Below are positions 39,279-48,569 of a stretch of DNA of 64,000 nucleotides, one piece after another (within the stretch, counting starts at the first letter, position 1; every line of letters begins with the position of its first letter). Under the pieces are notes generated by a model, which did no database searches, was not told where the DNA came from, and saw nothing but the letters and a program-made list of their open reading frames with translations. The DNA is taken from NCBI GenBank assembly GCA_016718275.1, contig JADKEA010000012.1, forward strand, positions 24,164-88,163, in the 5' to 3' direction. Made by a program: the position numbers and the translations under genes. Origin of the DNA: Candidatus Villigracilis affinis (lineage in GTDB: Bacteria; Chloroflexota; Anaerolineae; Anaerolineales; Villigracilaceae).

Positions 39279-39288
39279 TTCATCGCGT

Positions 39289-39294
39289 TATAAT
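39289..39294 (+). promoter_or_regulatory. Probable -10 of mscS
   Basis: TATAAT immediately after the terminator and 60 nt before the mscS start at 39355; no clear -35. Confidence 0.45.
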
Positions 39295-39354
39295 CTGGCT
39301 TCCTAGATTCGAATTCAACATCTGCGTAATCTGCAGATGAACTTTGGAGTTTTC

Positions 39355-40167
39355 ATGCAGGAATATCTTTCGCAATTCGCCGCACAATTTGCCGCTTCCA
39401 TTCCGAACATCGTTACCGCACTGTTGATCTTTATCCTCAGCCTGTATTTTGCGCGGCTGTTGAGTAATGTTTTGAAACGGGTGCTCTTACGCAGAAAAAC
39501 CGATTCGGGTGTGACACAGCTCCTCACCCAAACCCTGCTATGGACAGTCGTTGTTTTCGGCGCGATCACCGCATTGCAGAGATTTTTCAACGTGACCGCA
39601 TTCCTGACCGGGTTGGGCATTATCGGTTTTACCGTCGGTTTCGCCCTTCAAAACGTGATGCAGAATTTTGTATCGGGTATCATCCTTTTGATGCAGCAGC
39701 CGTTCAAGGTGGGTGATGAGATCAATGTGCTCAACTTCGACGGTGTGGTTTTGCAGATCAACCTGCGCACCACCGAATTGCATGCGCTCGATGGGCGGAT
39801 TGTCATTCTTCCAAATGCGGATGTGATCTCACATGCCATCGTCAATTACACGCGAGCCAACCGCCGCCGCGTGGACCTGCCGCTCGTGGTCGCCCATGAT
39901 TCCAACCTCGAAAAAGTGCGCGCCCTGCTTTTGAGCGTGTTGAAGGATGCGCCCGGCTATGTCATTGCGCCTGCGCCGGAGATCAACTTAAAGAATTTCA
40001 ACGACACATCCATTGGGCTGACCGCATCGTTCTGGGTGGATACTTCTGTTCTCAAACCTGAACACGCCGCAGATGCCGCGTTGATCCTGATAAAGAACGA
40101 ATTTGAAAGTAAAGGCATCCAAAGCCCGTTGCCTGCGCAAACGGTTTATCTAAAAACGGAGCAGTAG
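39355..40167 (+). CDS. Small-conductance mechanosensitive channel (MscS family)
   Basis: A 270 aa channel that opens under membrane tension and releases solutes on osmotic downshock. Three N-terminal helices (about 13-35, 58-80 and 85-113); the pore helix region LTGLGIIGFTVGFALQNVMQNFVSGIILLMQQPFKVGDEI is the hallmark, followed by the beta domain (LRTTELHALDGRIVILPNADVISHAIVNYTR) and the C-terminal alpha/beta domain. The start at 39355 is preferred because ggag lies 6 nt upstream; an ATG at 39337 precedes that site. It is a single gene between terminators inside the glycan region. Confidence 0.9.
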   Translation: MQEYLSQFAAQFAASIPNIVTALLIFILSLYFARLLSNVLKRVLLRRKTDSGVTQLLTQTLLWTVVVFGAITALQRFFNVTAFLTGLGIIGFTVGFALQNVMQNFVSGIILLMQQPFKVGDEINVLNFDGVVLQINLRTTELHALDGRIVILPNADVISHAIVNYTRANRRRVDLPLVVAHDSNLEKVRALLLSVLKDAPGYVIAPAPEINLKNFNDTSIGLTASFWVDTSVLKPEHAADAALILIKNEFESKGIQSPLPAQTVYLKTEQ

Positions 40168-40203
40168 TAAGGCTTTTGGAAGTCCATGTGTTTTTAAAGC
40201 AAA

Positions 40204-40258
40204 AACGCCAGGACGCGAAGACTCAAAGATAAACTTTGTGTCTCTGCGTCCTGGCGTT
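40204..40258. repeat. Long palindrome between convergent genes
   Basis: Arms aacgccaggacgc (40204-40216) and gcgtcctggcgtt (40246-40258) pair perfectly and the inside continues with aagac/gtct and caaag/ctttg. It is both a good bidirectional terminator for mscS and the NHL gene and a member of the gaagactcaaag palindrome group. Confidence 0.75.
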
Positions 40259-40294
40259 AAAGATTCTACGATATTCTTGAAAAGTCAAAAGCTA

Positions 40295-41266
40295 TTATGG
40301 TAGTTTGAAAATCTCCCAGCCGCCGCCCGATTGATTGACAATGACAATCATACCTTTGCCATCCAGTGCAAGGCCAGTGGGACGGCTGAAATACCCGTCG
40401 TTTCTGTCTTGATCGGTCCAAGACCAAAGCAATTCGCCGTCGTTGGTGAACGCCTGGATCTGACCTAGGTCATAATCGCTGACATACACCTGCCCCTGAG
40501 CATCCACTGCGATGCCTTCAGGGGTTCCCTTTTTTCCGTCGGCATTTCGGATGTCCCAGGCTGTGACGAAACTTCCGTCTGCGCTGAATTTCTGCACGTT
40601 TTTATTCTCGTAATCTGCGACAAAAACATTCCCATTTTCATCCACTGCGATGCCGGTGGCGTGCTTGAATTTGCCAGTTGTGGAGCCGAGTCCGCCCCAT
40701 TTCATTAGGAAATTCCCGTCGTTGTCGAATTTCTGCACGAAGGGATTGCCGTCATCGGTGACGTACACGTTCCCGTCTTTATCCACAGCAATGCCAATGG
40801 CGCGGACAAATTGACCATCTTCCGTCCCTTCCGTGCCCCAGGCCGTGACGAAGTTGCCGTCACCGTCGAATTTTTGAATGCGGTGATTGCCGTTATCCAC
40901 CACAAATACATTTCCTGAAGAATCCACTGCCAGCCCGCCGAAGCCCATTGAATTGAACTCGCCATTGGCGCTTCCCTTTTTGTCCCATGCGGCGAGCAGG
41001 GTTCCGCTCTGATCGAATTTCAACACGCGCGAATTGCCTGCGTCAGAGATGTAAATTTCGCCAGCCTGGTTGATCGCAACTCCATAGGGTGATTTTAGGT
41101 ACAGGTCTCCCGCCTTGCTTACGGTGAGAAAAGGCCCAATTCCCAGATCAGCTGTCGGCGAAGGAGGAATCGGGGTTTCAGTCGGCACGGGAGGCTCAGT
41201 TGGGCTCGCACATGCGCTCAGCATGAACATTATGGTCAGTATGAACGTCTTGATGATAAGTTTCAT
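40295..41266 (-). CDS. NHL-repeat beta-propeller lipoprotein
   Basis: A 323 aa lipoprotein: MKLIIKTFILTIMFMLSAC with lipobox LSAC, a Thr/Pro linker, then about six NHL repeats with the recurrent pattern GIAVDxxGNVYVTDxGNxxVQKFDxDGNF. Such six-bladed propellers bind protein or carbohydrate partners outside the membrane; no catalytic residues are evident. Two ATGs lie at 41272 and 41266; the ccaggag ribosome site favours the second. Convergent with mscS and divergent from the GT4 gene. Confidence 0.85.
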   Translation of the reverse strand: MKLIIKTFILTIMFMLSACASPTEPPVPTETPIPPSPTADLGIGPFLTVSKAGDLYLKSPYGVAINQAGEIYISDAGNSRVLKFDQSGTLLAAWDKKGSANGEFNSMGFGGLAVDSSGNVFVVDNGNHRIQKFDGDGNFVTAWGTEGTEDGQFVRAIGIAVDKDGNVYVTDDGNPFVQKFDNDGNFLMKWGGLGSTTGKFKHATGIAVDENGNVFVADYENKNVQKFSADGSFVTAWDIRNADGKKGTPEGIAVDAQGQVYVSDYDLGQIQAFTNDGELLWSWTDQDRNDGYFSRPTGLALDGKGMIVIVNQSGGGWEIFKLP

Positions 41267-41322
41267 TTGCATTCTCCTGGTAAAGTGAATAAAGTCTTTG
41301 CTCGCTCATCTTTCTTATCCAT

Positions 41323-41328
41323 TATAAT
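41323..41328 (+). promoter_or_regulatory. Probable -10 of GT4 gene, very short leader
   Basis: TATAAT ends 11 nt before the ATG at 41340, with no ribosome site between. The spacing equals that of lepA, so this transcript too should be leaderless or have a leader of a few bases. Confidence 0.5.
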
Positions 41329-41339
41329 CTTCTGGCTTT

Positions 41340-42502
41340 ATGAAAATTCTAACCGTACTCACTTATTATCGACCGCACACCTCGGGCCTCACCATTTATG
41401 CCGAGCGCCTCGCGCGCGCCTTTGTCAAGCGCGGCCATGAAGTGACCGTGATGACCACGCACTATGATCCCTCGCTGCCGCTTGAAGAGATGATGGATGG
41501 AGTGAAGGTCATCCGCGTTCCCGTGATCGCGCGTGTCAGCAAGGGAGTGATCGCGCCTACGTTTGGGCTGGTCGCCACGAAGCTGGTCTGGCAGCACGAT
41601 GTCGTGCAACTGCATCTGCCGCAATTCGATGCGCCCGGCGTTGCCCTGCGCGCGCGTCTGTTCGGCAAGCCTGTTGTCCTTACTTATCATTGCGATGTGC
41701 AGCTTCCGCAGGGATGGTTCAACCGTCTTGTCAATTCCGTGCTCGATTTTCAAAACGATATGGCGGGACGCCTTGCGAATCACATCGTGACCTACACACA
41801 GGACTACGCCGATCATTCTCCCTACCTCTCGCGCTACGCCTCAAAACTGACCCCGATCCTGCCACCCGTTGAGCTGCCTGTTCCTGCGCGGAGGCTGTCT
41901 CTGCCTTCGCTGAAAAACATCGCACGAAGGAACATAAACCTGTCATCGGCATGGTCACGCGCTTCGCGTCTGAAAAAGGTGTTGAAGTATTGCTGGAAGC
42001 AATGCCCCTTATTTTGAAGAAATACCCAAACGCGCAGGTCTTGTACGCGGGTCAGCACCAGAACGTGATGGGTGAACAGGCTTACTTTGACCGGCTGATT
42101 CCCCAGATCCACGAATATGAGATGACCGGGCATTGGACCTTCCTCGGCAATCTCTCTCCCGTTCAACTGGCGGCGCTCTATCCAAACATTGATGTGTTGA
42201 CCGTGCCGTCGCTCAATTCCACCGAAGCCTTCGGCCTTGTGCAGATCGAGGCGATGATCAACGGTGCGCCAAGCGTGCCTTCTGCTTTGCCGGGCGTGCG
42301 CAGACCCGTCCAAATGCATGGCATGGGCGTGGTCTCGGAGATCGGAAACGCGGAAAGTCTGGCCGCATCCATTCTCGAAGTGTTGGATCATCCTCAAAAA
42401 TATCGCGGCGATGTCGGCGGCATCAAGAAAGCCTATGAGCCTGATTCTGTTGCCCAGGAATACGAGAAACTGTTCGAACGTTTGATGAAGAAAGGGAGAT
42501 AA
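41340..42502 (+). CDS. GT4-family glycosyltransferase (frameshifted)
   Basis: About 387 aa after repair. N-terminal half: MKILTVLTYYRPHTSGLTIYAERLARAF with the donor-fold glycine loop, VVLTYHCDVQLP. C-terminal half: IGMVTRFASEKGVEVLLEA (start of the nucleotide-sugar domain), VLYAGQ, FLGNLSPVQLAALY and the E-x7-E motif in STEAFGLVQIEAM. This is a retaining GT-B enzyme of family GT4, adding a sugar to a lipid-linked or surface glycan. The frame breaks at about 41885-41891; here one base seems to be missing (PAR-EAVSAFAEKHRTKEHKP follows in the new frame), unlike the other breaks in the window. Open frames seen are 41340-42017 and 41951-42502. Confidence 0.8.
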
Positions 42503-42507
42503 GTCAC

Positions 42508-42723
42508 ATGGAAGAGCTTGGTATTAATACAAACTTCCTTTTGATCCAACTATCTGCCATTGCGGCATTGCTGGTGCTGCCGGTCGCATCCCTGTTCGAT
42601 GCCGTAAGGAAAAATCTGAACGGCCTTTCGCTGATCGTTTGGGTGTTGCTCATTTGCATGATCCCGGTGATCGGATCGCTCGCTTATTGGATCGTTCGCC
42701 CCAAAGGAAATAATTCGTTGTGA
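42508..42723 (+). CDS. PLDc_N-type small membrane protein
   Basis: A 71 aa protein with two membrane helices (about 10-30 and 41-64) ending IPVIGSLAYWIVRPKG. This fits the phospholipase D N-terminal (PLDc_N) mini-family, whose conserved core is a P(V/I)xGxxxY motif near the second helix. Function unknown. Starts 5 nt after the GT4 stop and its stop overlaps the start of the following methyltransferase (GTGA at 42720-42723). Confidence 0.7.
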   Translation: MEELGINTNFLLIQLSAIAALLVLPVASLFDAVRKNLNGLSLIVWVLLICMIPVIGSLAYWIVRPKGNNSL

Positions 42724-43478
42724 ATAAAGATTTTCTTTTTCTCCAGATCAGCTCCCTGCCTTATTTTCGTGCCTTTCTGCGTGCGATCGAATCCTCTTAT
42801 TATCAAGACCTGCCCCTGCCTTCCCCGATCTATGATGTGGGCTGCGGCGACGGTCATTTTGCCTCGCTGACCTTCGACAAGAAATTGGATGTGGGACTCG
42901 ATCCCTGGCGTTTTTCCATGCGCGAGGCGAAGAAATACAACGCCTATAAATCCCTCGTCGAAGCGGATGGGGCACGTTCGCCGTTTCCCACGAACCATTT
43001 CGAGAGCGGATTAAGCAATTCCGTTTTGGAGCACATTCCGCACATTGACGCGGTGCTGGCTGAGACCGCCCGTGTATTGAAGCCGGGCGCGCCGTTCTAT
43101 TTTTGTGTGCCGAATACCCGTTATTTTTCCGCGCTTTCGTTGACGAAGGTGTTCGGCAAGCCATATGAAAATTGGTTTCGCAAGATCTCCCGTGTCCACC
43201 ATGCCGATGAACCCGATGTGTGGGAAAAACGCCTCGAAAAAGCGGGATTCAAACTTGATCGCTATTGGCATTACTTTTCGCCCGCCTCCATGCGCGTGTT
43301 AGAATGGGGACACTATTTTGGCCTGCCTTCGCTAATTTCAAAGGCACTCACAGGGAAATGGATCCTCTCTCCCACGAAATGGAATCTCAGCCTCACGGAA
43401 AACTACCTCCGCAAATACGCCTCCCCTGAGCCCGTGAAAGATGGGACGTTCACTTTTTATATTGCGCGTAAAAAGTAA
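42720..43478 (+). CDS. Class I SAM-dependent methyltransferase
   Basis: A 252 aa enzyme with GTG start. Motif I is YDVGCGDGHFASL, followed by DVGLDPW, ARSPFPTNHFESGLSNSVLEHI and VLKPGAPFYFCVPNT, the standard Methyltransf_11 order. The substrate is not evident; its position between a GT4 enzyme, a second methyltransferase and GT-C proteins suggests methylation of a surface sugar or its lipid carrier. GTG overlaps the upstream TGA and aaagga stands 11 nt before it. Confidence 0.8.
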   Translation: MNKDFLFLQISSLPYFRAFLRAIESSYYQDLPLPSPIYDVGCGDGHFASLTFDKKLDVGLDPWRFSMREAKKYNAYKSLVEADGARSPFPTNHFESGLSNSVLEHIPHIDAVLAETARVLKPGAPFYFCVPNTRYFSALSLTKVFGKPYENWFRKISRVHHADEPDVWEKRLEKAGFKLDRYWHYFSPASMRVLEWGHYFGLPSLISKALTGKWILSPTKWNLSLTENYLRKYASPEPVKDGTFTFYIARKK

Positions 43479-43529
43479 ACAAGTAGATATAGAAACAAGA
43501 ATTCATCCTTCATCATTTTCCCCCTCCCC

Positions 43530-44243
43530 ATGGCATTCGACGAAAAATACTTCTCCACCCACACGTACGCAAATATCACCTTCGCCAAATACAGCATGTA
43601 TTGGTGGTCCAACCGATTCTTCGGCATGTTGGCACGCAGGTACGGGCGGCGCGGAGCGCGTCTGCTTGAGGTGGGATCAGGCATGGGGCATTTGGTGGGT
43701 CAGTTGTCGGCGGCGTTCGAAGCGTACGGCATGGATTTGAATCACTGGGCGGTCAGGCAATCCAAAAAATACACTGAAGCGGCGTCCCTGCAAACTGCAT
43801 CCGCGCAGGAACTGCCGTATCAAAATGGCGCATTCAATGTGGTCATCATCAAACATATCGTTGAACATTTGCCCGACCCTGCAAAAGCCATCCGTGAAAT
43901 TGCGCGTGTCACCGAAAAGGACGGCATTCTCATCCTTGCCACGCCGAATCTCGGTTCGCTGCTCAAGCCGTGGAAGGGCGAAAAATGGATCGGTTATCAG
44001 GACCCCACACATATTTCCCTCAAACAACCCGGCGAATGGCTTGAGATCATTCAGGGCGCAGGCTTCAGACCGATAAAAGTTTTTTCAGACGGCTTTTGGG
44101 ATGTGCCATACATTCGTTATGTTCCAAAACAGATTCAGAAGTTATTATTCGGCTCTCTTGGTGGTCTCCAGGCGATAACGGGAATTGTGTTTCTTCCGAT
44201 GCTCTGGGGTGAGAGTGTTATCGTGATCGCGCGCAAGCAGTAA
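43530..44243 (+). CDS. Class I SAM-dependent methyltransferase
   Basis: A 237 aa enzyme. An N-terminal DEKYFSTHTYAN segment is followed by motif I LLEVGSGMGHLVGQL, MDLNHWAV, QELPYQNGAFNVVIIKHIVEHL, and DGILILATPNLGSLL, then a C-terminal YQDPTHISLKQPGEW region typical of methyltransferases acting on sugars or glycolipids. Second methyltransferase in a row after the gene at 42720 with a 51-nt gap and no clear ribosome site. Confidence 0.8.
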   Translation: MAFDEKYFSTHTYANITFAKYSMYWWSNRFFGMLARRYGRRGARLLEVGSGMGHLVGQLSAAFEAYGMDLNHWAVRQSKKYTEAASLQTASAQELPYQNGAFNVVIIKHIVEHLPDPAKAIREIARVTEKDGILILATPNLGSLLKPWKGEKWIGYQDPTHISLKQPGEWLEIIQGAGFRPIKVFSDGFWDVPYIRYVPKQIQKLLFGSLGGLQAITGIVFLPMLWGESVIVIARKQ

Positions 44244-44264
44244 TCCCACAAAAAAATTCGGTGA

Positions 44265-46466
44265 ATGTCCATGAGTGAACCCACTGTCCTTGATTATGTG
44301 AAATCCATTTTTAAAGATTGGAATTCATTTCAATCTTTTCTTCAGGCGCTCTTTAAACGGGAGGATACAACACAGTGGGCGAAACCTGCTGAGGATGTGA
44401 CGATTCAACTCTCCCCGGAAACTGATACTGAAATTGTGCAGGAGCCGCCCGCTCCGAAATCCTTCCCGTGGCGGACATTGCTCGTGTTGTTCCTTGCGCT
44501 GGCAGGCCAGCAGACGTTCGAGCCGCCCCGCACCAGCATGGCCAACCTCGGCATCGCGCTTTACATTGCCGCGTTTGGCATGGCGATCTGGGCTTATCTG
44601 CGCGGTGAATGGACGATGACCCCGGTATCTCAGATCGAACCCGGGCATGAGGATTCTTCCATTCGACGCGGACCGTTCATCCTGGCGATCCTGTTTAGTG
44701 CGGCGACCTTTGTGATGATGGGCGGCAATAAATTCACCTCGTTGAACATCACCCTGTGGATTCTTTCCATTGTGTTTTTTCTGCGCGCCTTCTGGCTCAG
44801 TGAACCGCGCAGCGCATCCATGCCTCGATTTGATTTAAAATCCTTCTTCACCAGCACCGAGTGGAATATCCGCATTACGCGTAGCGCCCTGCTGGTGTTC
44901 GCGATGATCGCCGTGATTGTATTTTTCCGCACCTATCGTTTGTACGACGTCCCGCCGGAGATGACCAGCGACCACGCCGAAAAATTGATGGACGTGTACG
45001 ACATCACGCAGGGACAGTTCTCCATTTACTTTCCGCGCAACACCGGGCGCGAGCCGCTTTACATTTACCTCTGCGCTTTGTTCGCGGAGTTGTTCACTGG
45101 CACCTCCTTCCTGACCTTGAAGGTTGTGGCGGTGATCGGCGGCCTGCTGACCCTGCCCTACATTTATCTGCTTGGAAAGGAATTCGGCAGTACACGCATC
45201 GGCCTGCTGGCTGTGTTGTTTGCGGGAATCGGATACTGGCCGAGTGTGATCGAACGCTTTGGGTTGCGCATCTCTTTCTACCCGTTATTTGCCGCGCCGA
45301 CCTTGTATTACATCATCCGTGGATTGCGCCGCGAAAACCGAAATGATTTTATTCTGGCGGGCATCGCGCTGGGCATCGGCTTGAATGGGTACACTCCATT
45401 CCGCATCATGCCTTTTGTGGTGGTGGCTTTGTTTGGCGTGTACCTGCTGCATGCCCGTGACTGGCAGGCCCGCAAGCAGTCCATGATCTGGCTGGGATTG
45501 CTGGCTTTCACTTCGTTTATCTTCTTTATTCCGCTGGCGCGTTATATGATCGAGTTTCCGGATATGTTCGTGTATCGCGCCTTTTCAAGATTGAGCACGG
45601 TGGAACGTCCGCTGCCTGCGCCGCTTTGGCAATTGATCCCGCTGAATTTATGGAATGCCGCAAAGGAATTCAACTGGTACAACGGCGATATCTGGGTGCA
45701 TTCCATCCCCGGCCGCCCCGCGTTGGACATTGTTTCCGGTGCGTTCTTCCTGCTGGGCGTTACTCTGATGTTGATCCGTTACGTCCGCTCGCGCAGTTGG
45801 ATGGACCTCATGCTTTTGCTGGCGGTCCCATTTTTCCAGATGCCTTCCATTCTTTCGCTGGCCTTCCCCGAGGAAAATCCCTCCCTGAATCGGACGGGAG
45901 CCGCGATCGTGCCGGTCTTTTTGCTGGTTGCCATCGGGTTGGATACTTTATTGAACAGTATCCACCTTCGGGAAAAAGCGAACGGGGAATCCATCATGAG
46001 CGAAAATCGCCGCGCAATGGGTCAGCGTCCGCTTTTGGCGGGGAGCATTTTCATTCTGCTGTTCCTCTTTTCCTTTGCTCAAAATTACAACCTTGTCTTT
46101 CACACCTACTACGATCAGTACCGCGCCTCCGCGTGGAATTCATCTGAAATGGGCGCGGTGATGAAAGGCTTTATGGATAGGGGTGGGTCTGTTGACCAGG
46201 TCTGGATCGTGCCGTTCCCGTTCTGGGTGGATACGCGTCTGGCGCCGTTTTGGGCGGGCGCGCCCGGCAGGGATATCGCCATCGCGCCGGATAATATCCC
46301 TGCCACTGTGGAACTTTCAGGTGATAAGCTTTTCATGTTCACGCTGGATGACGCGGTGACCATGTCTGAATTGAAACGCTTGTATCCACAGGGTACTCTG
46401 TCTCAATTTCATTCCGCTGTCCCTGCGCACGATTTCTACGTGTATCAAATCCCTGCCTCGCAATAA
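44265..46466 (+). CDS. GT-C/PMT-like membrane glycosyltransferase, copy A
   Basis: A 733 aa polytopic protein of the ArnT/PMT (GT39/GT83-like) class that uses lipid-phosphate sugars on the outer side of the membrane. After a cytosolic N-terminus of about 65 residues come two helices, a loop, two more helices, and then the core: FFRTYRLYDVPPEMTSDHAEKLMDVYD, where Asp236 is the candidate catalytic acid of the first external loop, RNTGREPLYIYL, and many helices to about residue 620, ending in a soluble domain. The gene at 46490 is a clear paralogue with the same SDHAEK and RNTGRE motifs. Start may be 44265 or the ATG six bases later. Confidence 0.8.
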   Translation: MSMSEPTVLDYVKSIFKDWNSFQSFLQALFKREDTTQWAKPAEDVTIQLSPETDTEIVQEPPAPKSFPWRTLLVLFLALAGQQTFEPPRTSMANLGIALYIAAFGMAIWAYLRGEWTMTPVSQIEPGHEDSSIRRGPFILAILFSAATFVMMGGNKFTSLNITLWILSIVFFLRAFWLSEPRSASMPRFDLKSFFTSTEWNIRITRSALLVFAMIAVIVFFRTYRLYDVPPEMTSDHAEKLMDVYDITQGQFSIYFPRNTGREPLYIYLCALFAELFTGTSFLTLKVVAVIGGLLTLPYIYLLGKEFGSTRIGLLAVLFAGIGYWPSVIERFGLRISFYPLFAAPTLYYIIRGLRRENRNDFILAGIALGIGLNGYTPFRIMPFVVVALFGVYLLHARDWQARKQSMIWLGLLAFTSFIFFIPLARYMIEFPDMFVYRAFSRLSTVERPLPAPLWQLIPLNLWNAAKEFNWYNGDIWVHSIPGRPALDIVSGAFFLLGVTLMLIRYVRSRSWMDLMLLLAVPFFQMPSILSLAFPEENPSLNRTGAAIVPVFLLVAIGLDTLLNSIHLREKANGESIMSENRRAMGQRPLLAGSIFILLFLFSFAQNYNLVFHTYYDQYRASAWNSSEMGAVMKGFMDRGGSVDQVWIVPFPFWVDTRLAPFWAGAPGRDIAIAPDNIPATVELSGDKLFMFTLDDAVTMSELKRLYPQGTLSQFHSAVPAHDFYVYQIPASQ

Positions 46467-46489
46467 CCTGCGGACTCCAATATCTACGG

Positions 46490-48539
46490 ATGTTGGAGTC
46501 TGTCTTTAAAATAATGCAAAACGAATCATCCCTTTTTGAAGCGTCGAAATTGCGCGGCTTTCCCTGGCGGCCTTTGGCCGCGCTTGTGTTGGCATTGACC
46601 GCGCAACTCATGCTCGAACCGCCCGCGCGCGAATGGATCAGCATTGCGCTTTACATCGCTGCGATTTGTTTTGTCGTGTGGTCGTTCTTGCGTGGTGAGT
46701 GGGCGCTTGCGCGGATGGCGGAAGATATTTACCACGGAGACACGGAAACACTGAGGTTTAAAAGCTTTTTCTCCGTGGCTTCGTGGTTCCGTGGTTCAAA
46801 ACAGATTTTATTTTTTCTCTCCCTACTGCTGCTTGGCGCGGCGTTTTATTTTTTTCGCGGCAATCAATTCACGGTGTTGAATCTCTCGCTTTGGCTGGCG
46901 GGGTTGGCCCTTTTTGTTTTTGGGTTGTGGGACAAGTCGTCACCAATTCGGACGACTGAAGTCGTCACTACAGAAAATGGATTGGGAGTGGCTCGCGCTG
47001 CTGCTTGCCGTTTTTGCCTTCGCCGCCTTCTTTCGTTTTTATCGTTTGAACGAAGTGCTGGCCGAGCCGTTCAGCGACCACGCCGAAAAACTGCTCGATG
47101 TGTACGACATTTCGAACGGCAACACGTCCATCTTTTTCATTCGCAACACCGGGCGCGAAGGTCTGCAAATGTATTGGACCTTCCTCGTTGCGACATTATT
47201 CGGCACCGGCATTTCATTTTTGAGTTTAAAGCTCGGCACGGCATTGATCGGCGTGTTTACACTTCCGTTCGTTTATTTGCTGGGCAAAGAGTTTGGAAAT
47301 CCTGTTGTCGGTTTTTTTGCCATGTTCCTTTTCGGGATTTCCTACTGGATGAATGTGATCGCCCGCATCGGATTGAGATTTCCCTTGTATCCGCTCTTCG
47401 CCGCAGGCACGCTTCTTTTTCTGACCCGCGGCCTGCGCACTGCTTCGAGGAATGATTTTCTACTCTGCGGCCTTTTGCTCGGACTCGGCCTGCACGGCTA
47501 CACTCCGTTTCGCATTATGCCGTTCGTGGTGTTGACTGCATTCACGATTTTTGTTTTGCACAACAATTCGAAGGCGATTCGTGCGCAGGCGCTTCAATGG
47601 CTGACGATCGTTGCCGTCACTGCGTTGATAGTCTTTCTGCCGCTTTTGCGTTATTGGATGGAATATCCAGAAGTGTTCGGCCTGCGTGCATTTTCGCGGC
47701 TCGACTCAGCGGGAACTTTTGGCTCGCTGGCGGGCGTCTTCTTTTCGAATTTGCTGAATGCCCTGCTCATGTTCAACGTGGATGATGGGAACATCTGGGT
47801 GAATTCCCTGCCTCACCGCCCCGCATTGGACGTGGTGACGGGCGCATTTTTTGTGATCGGTCTGGTGTTGTTGATTTTGCGGTATCTTCGTCAACGCGAT
47901 TGGCGTGATCTGTTCCTGCTGGTTTTGATTCCACTGTTGTTGATGCCTTCTGTGCTTTCACTGGCTTACCCGGAGGAGAACCCTGCGCTGAATCGCGCGG
48001 GCGGCGCTGCGGTGGCGGCGATCCTCGTCAGCGCGATGGCGGTGGAAGGCCTGGTCGTGGGAACTGTCCGTGGCGCTGAATCAGGTCAGGGTCCAGAAAA
48101 GAGGCGGGGTTTCATCCTCTATATTTTGGTTGGGATTCTGCTGGCGGCCGCGTCCTTTCAGAATTACGACCTTGTCCTGCGCCAATTTGACCGCTATTTC
48201 CGCATTGGCGCGTGGAATTCTTCGGAGATGGGCAGGTCGATCAGGTTTTTTGGCGATGTGTACGGGCGCATGGATACGGCCTGGATCGTGCCCTACGAGC
48301 AGTGGGTGGATACCCGCCTGCCCGCCCTGTGGATGGGTATTCCGAACCGTGATTTTGCCCTGTGGCCAGACCAGTTTGCAAGTACGCTGACCCTGCCCGC
48401 GCCGAAGATGTTCATCTTCAATTTGCAGGATCTGGACACTAAGAATGCTCTTAAGCAACTCTACCCGAATGGCACATTAAGCAGATATACTTCTGCCACT
48501 ACCGGCAAGGATTACATGATTTTCTTTGTGGAGGAATAA
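46490..48539 (+). CDS. GT-C/PMT-like membrane glycosyltransferase, copy B (frameshifted)
   Basis: Paralogue of the preceding gene, 682 aa after repair. Same order: two helices, loop, two helices, then FYRLNEVLAEPFSDHAEKLLDVYD, RNTGREGLQMYW, KEFGNPVVGFFAMFLFGISYW and a soluble ending PNGTLSRYTSATTGKDYMIF. Two linkers contain repeat DNA read in frame (46731-46796 and 46934-46969). Right after the second, at about 46974-46977, one extra A breaks the frame (VVTTE then MDWEWLALLLAV). Open frames seen are 46490-47455 and 46914-48539. The start is 46490 or an ATG at 46514; neither has a clear ribosome site. Confidence 0.78.
46731..46796. repeat. Palindromic repeat inside a coding loop
   Basis: Exactly 66 nt (22 codons): accacggagacacggaaaca ... 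ctccgtggcttcgtggttcc gtggtt. The arms are complementary with mismatches. It belongs to the accacgaag/cttcgtggt group seen between genes, but here it encodes a loop (YHGDTETLRF...VASWFRG) between helices 2 and 3 of copy B. The paralogue at 44265 has an unrelated, about 13-residue-shorter loop there. Confidence 0.65.
46934..46969. repeat. agtcgtcac repeat inside a coding loop
   Basis: aagtcgtcacc (46934-46944) recurs as aagtcgtcact (46959-46969), with the inverted gacgact between them. It encodes KSSPIRTTEVVT in the linker ahead of the core domain of copy B, directly beside the frameshift. Confidence 0.55.
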
Positions 48540-48569
48540 CGCCGTTGGCATGCAACGACGTGAGGTTTT

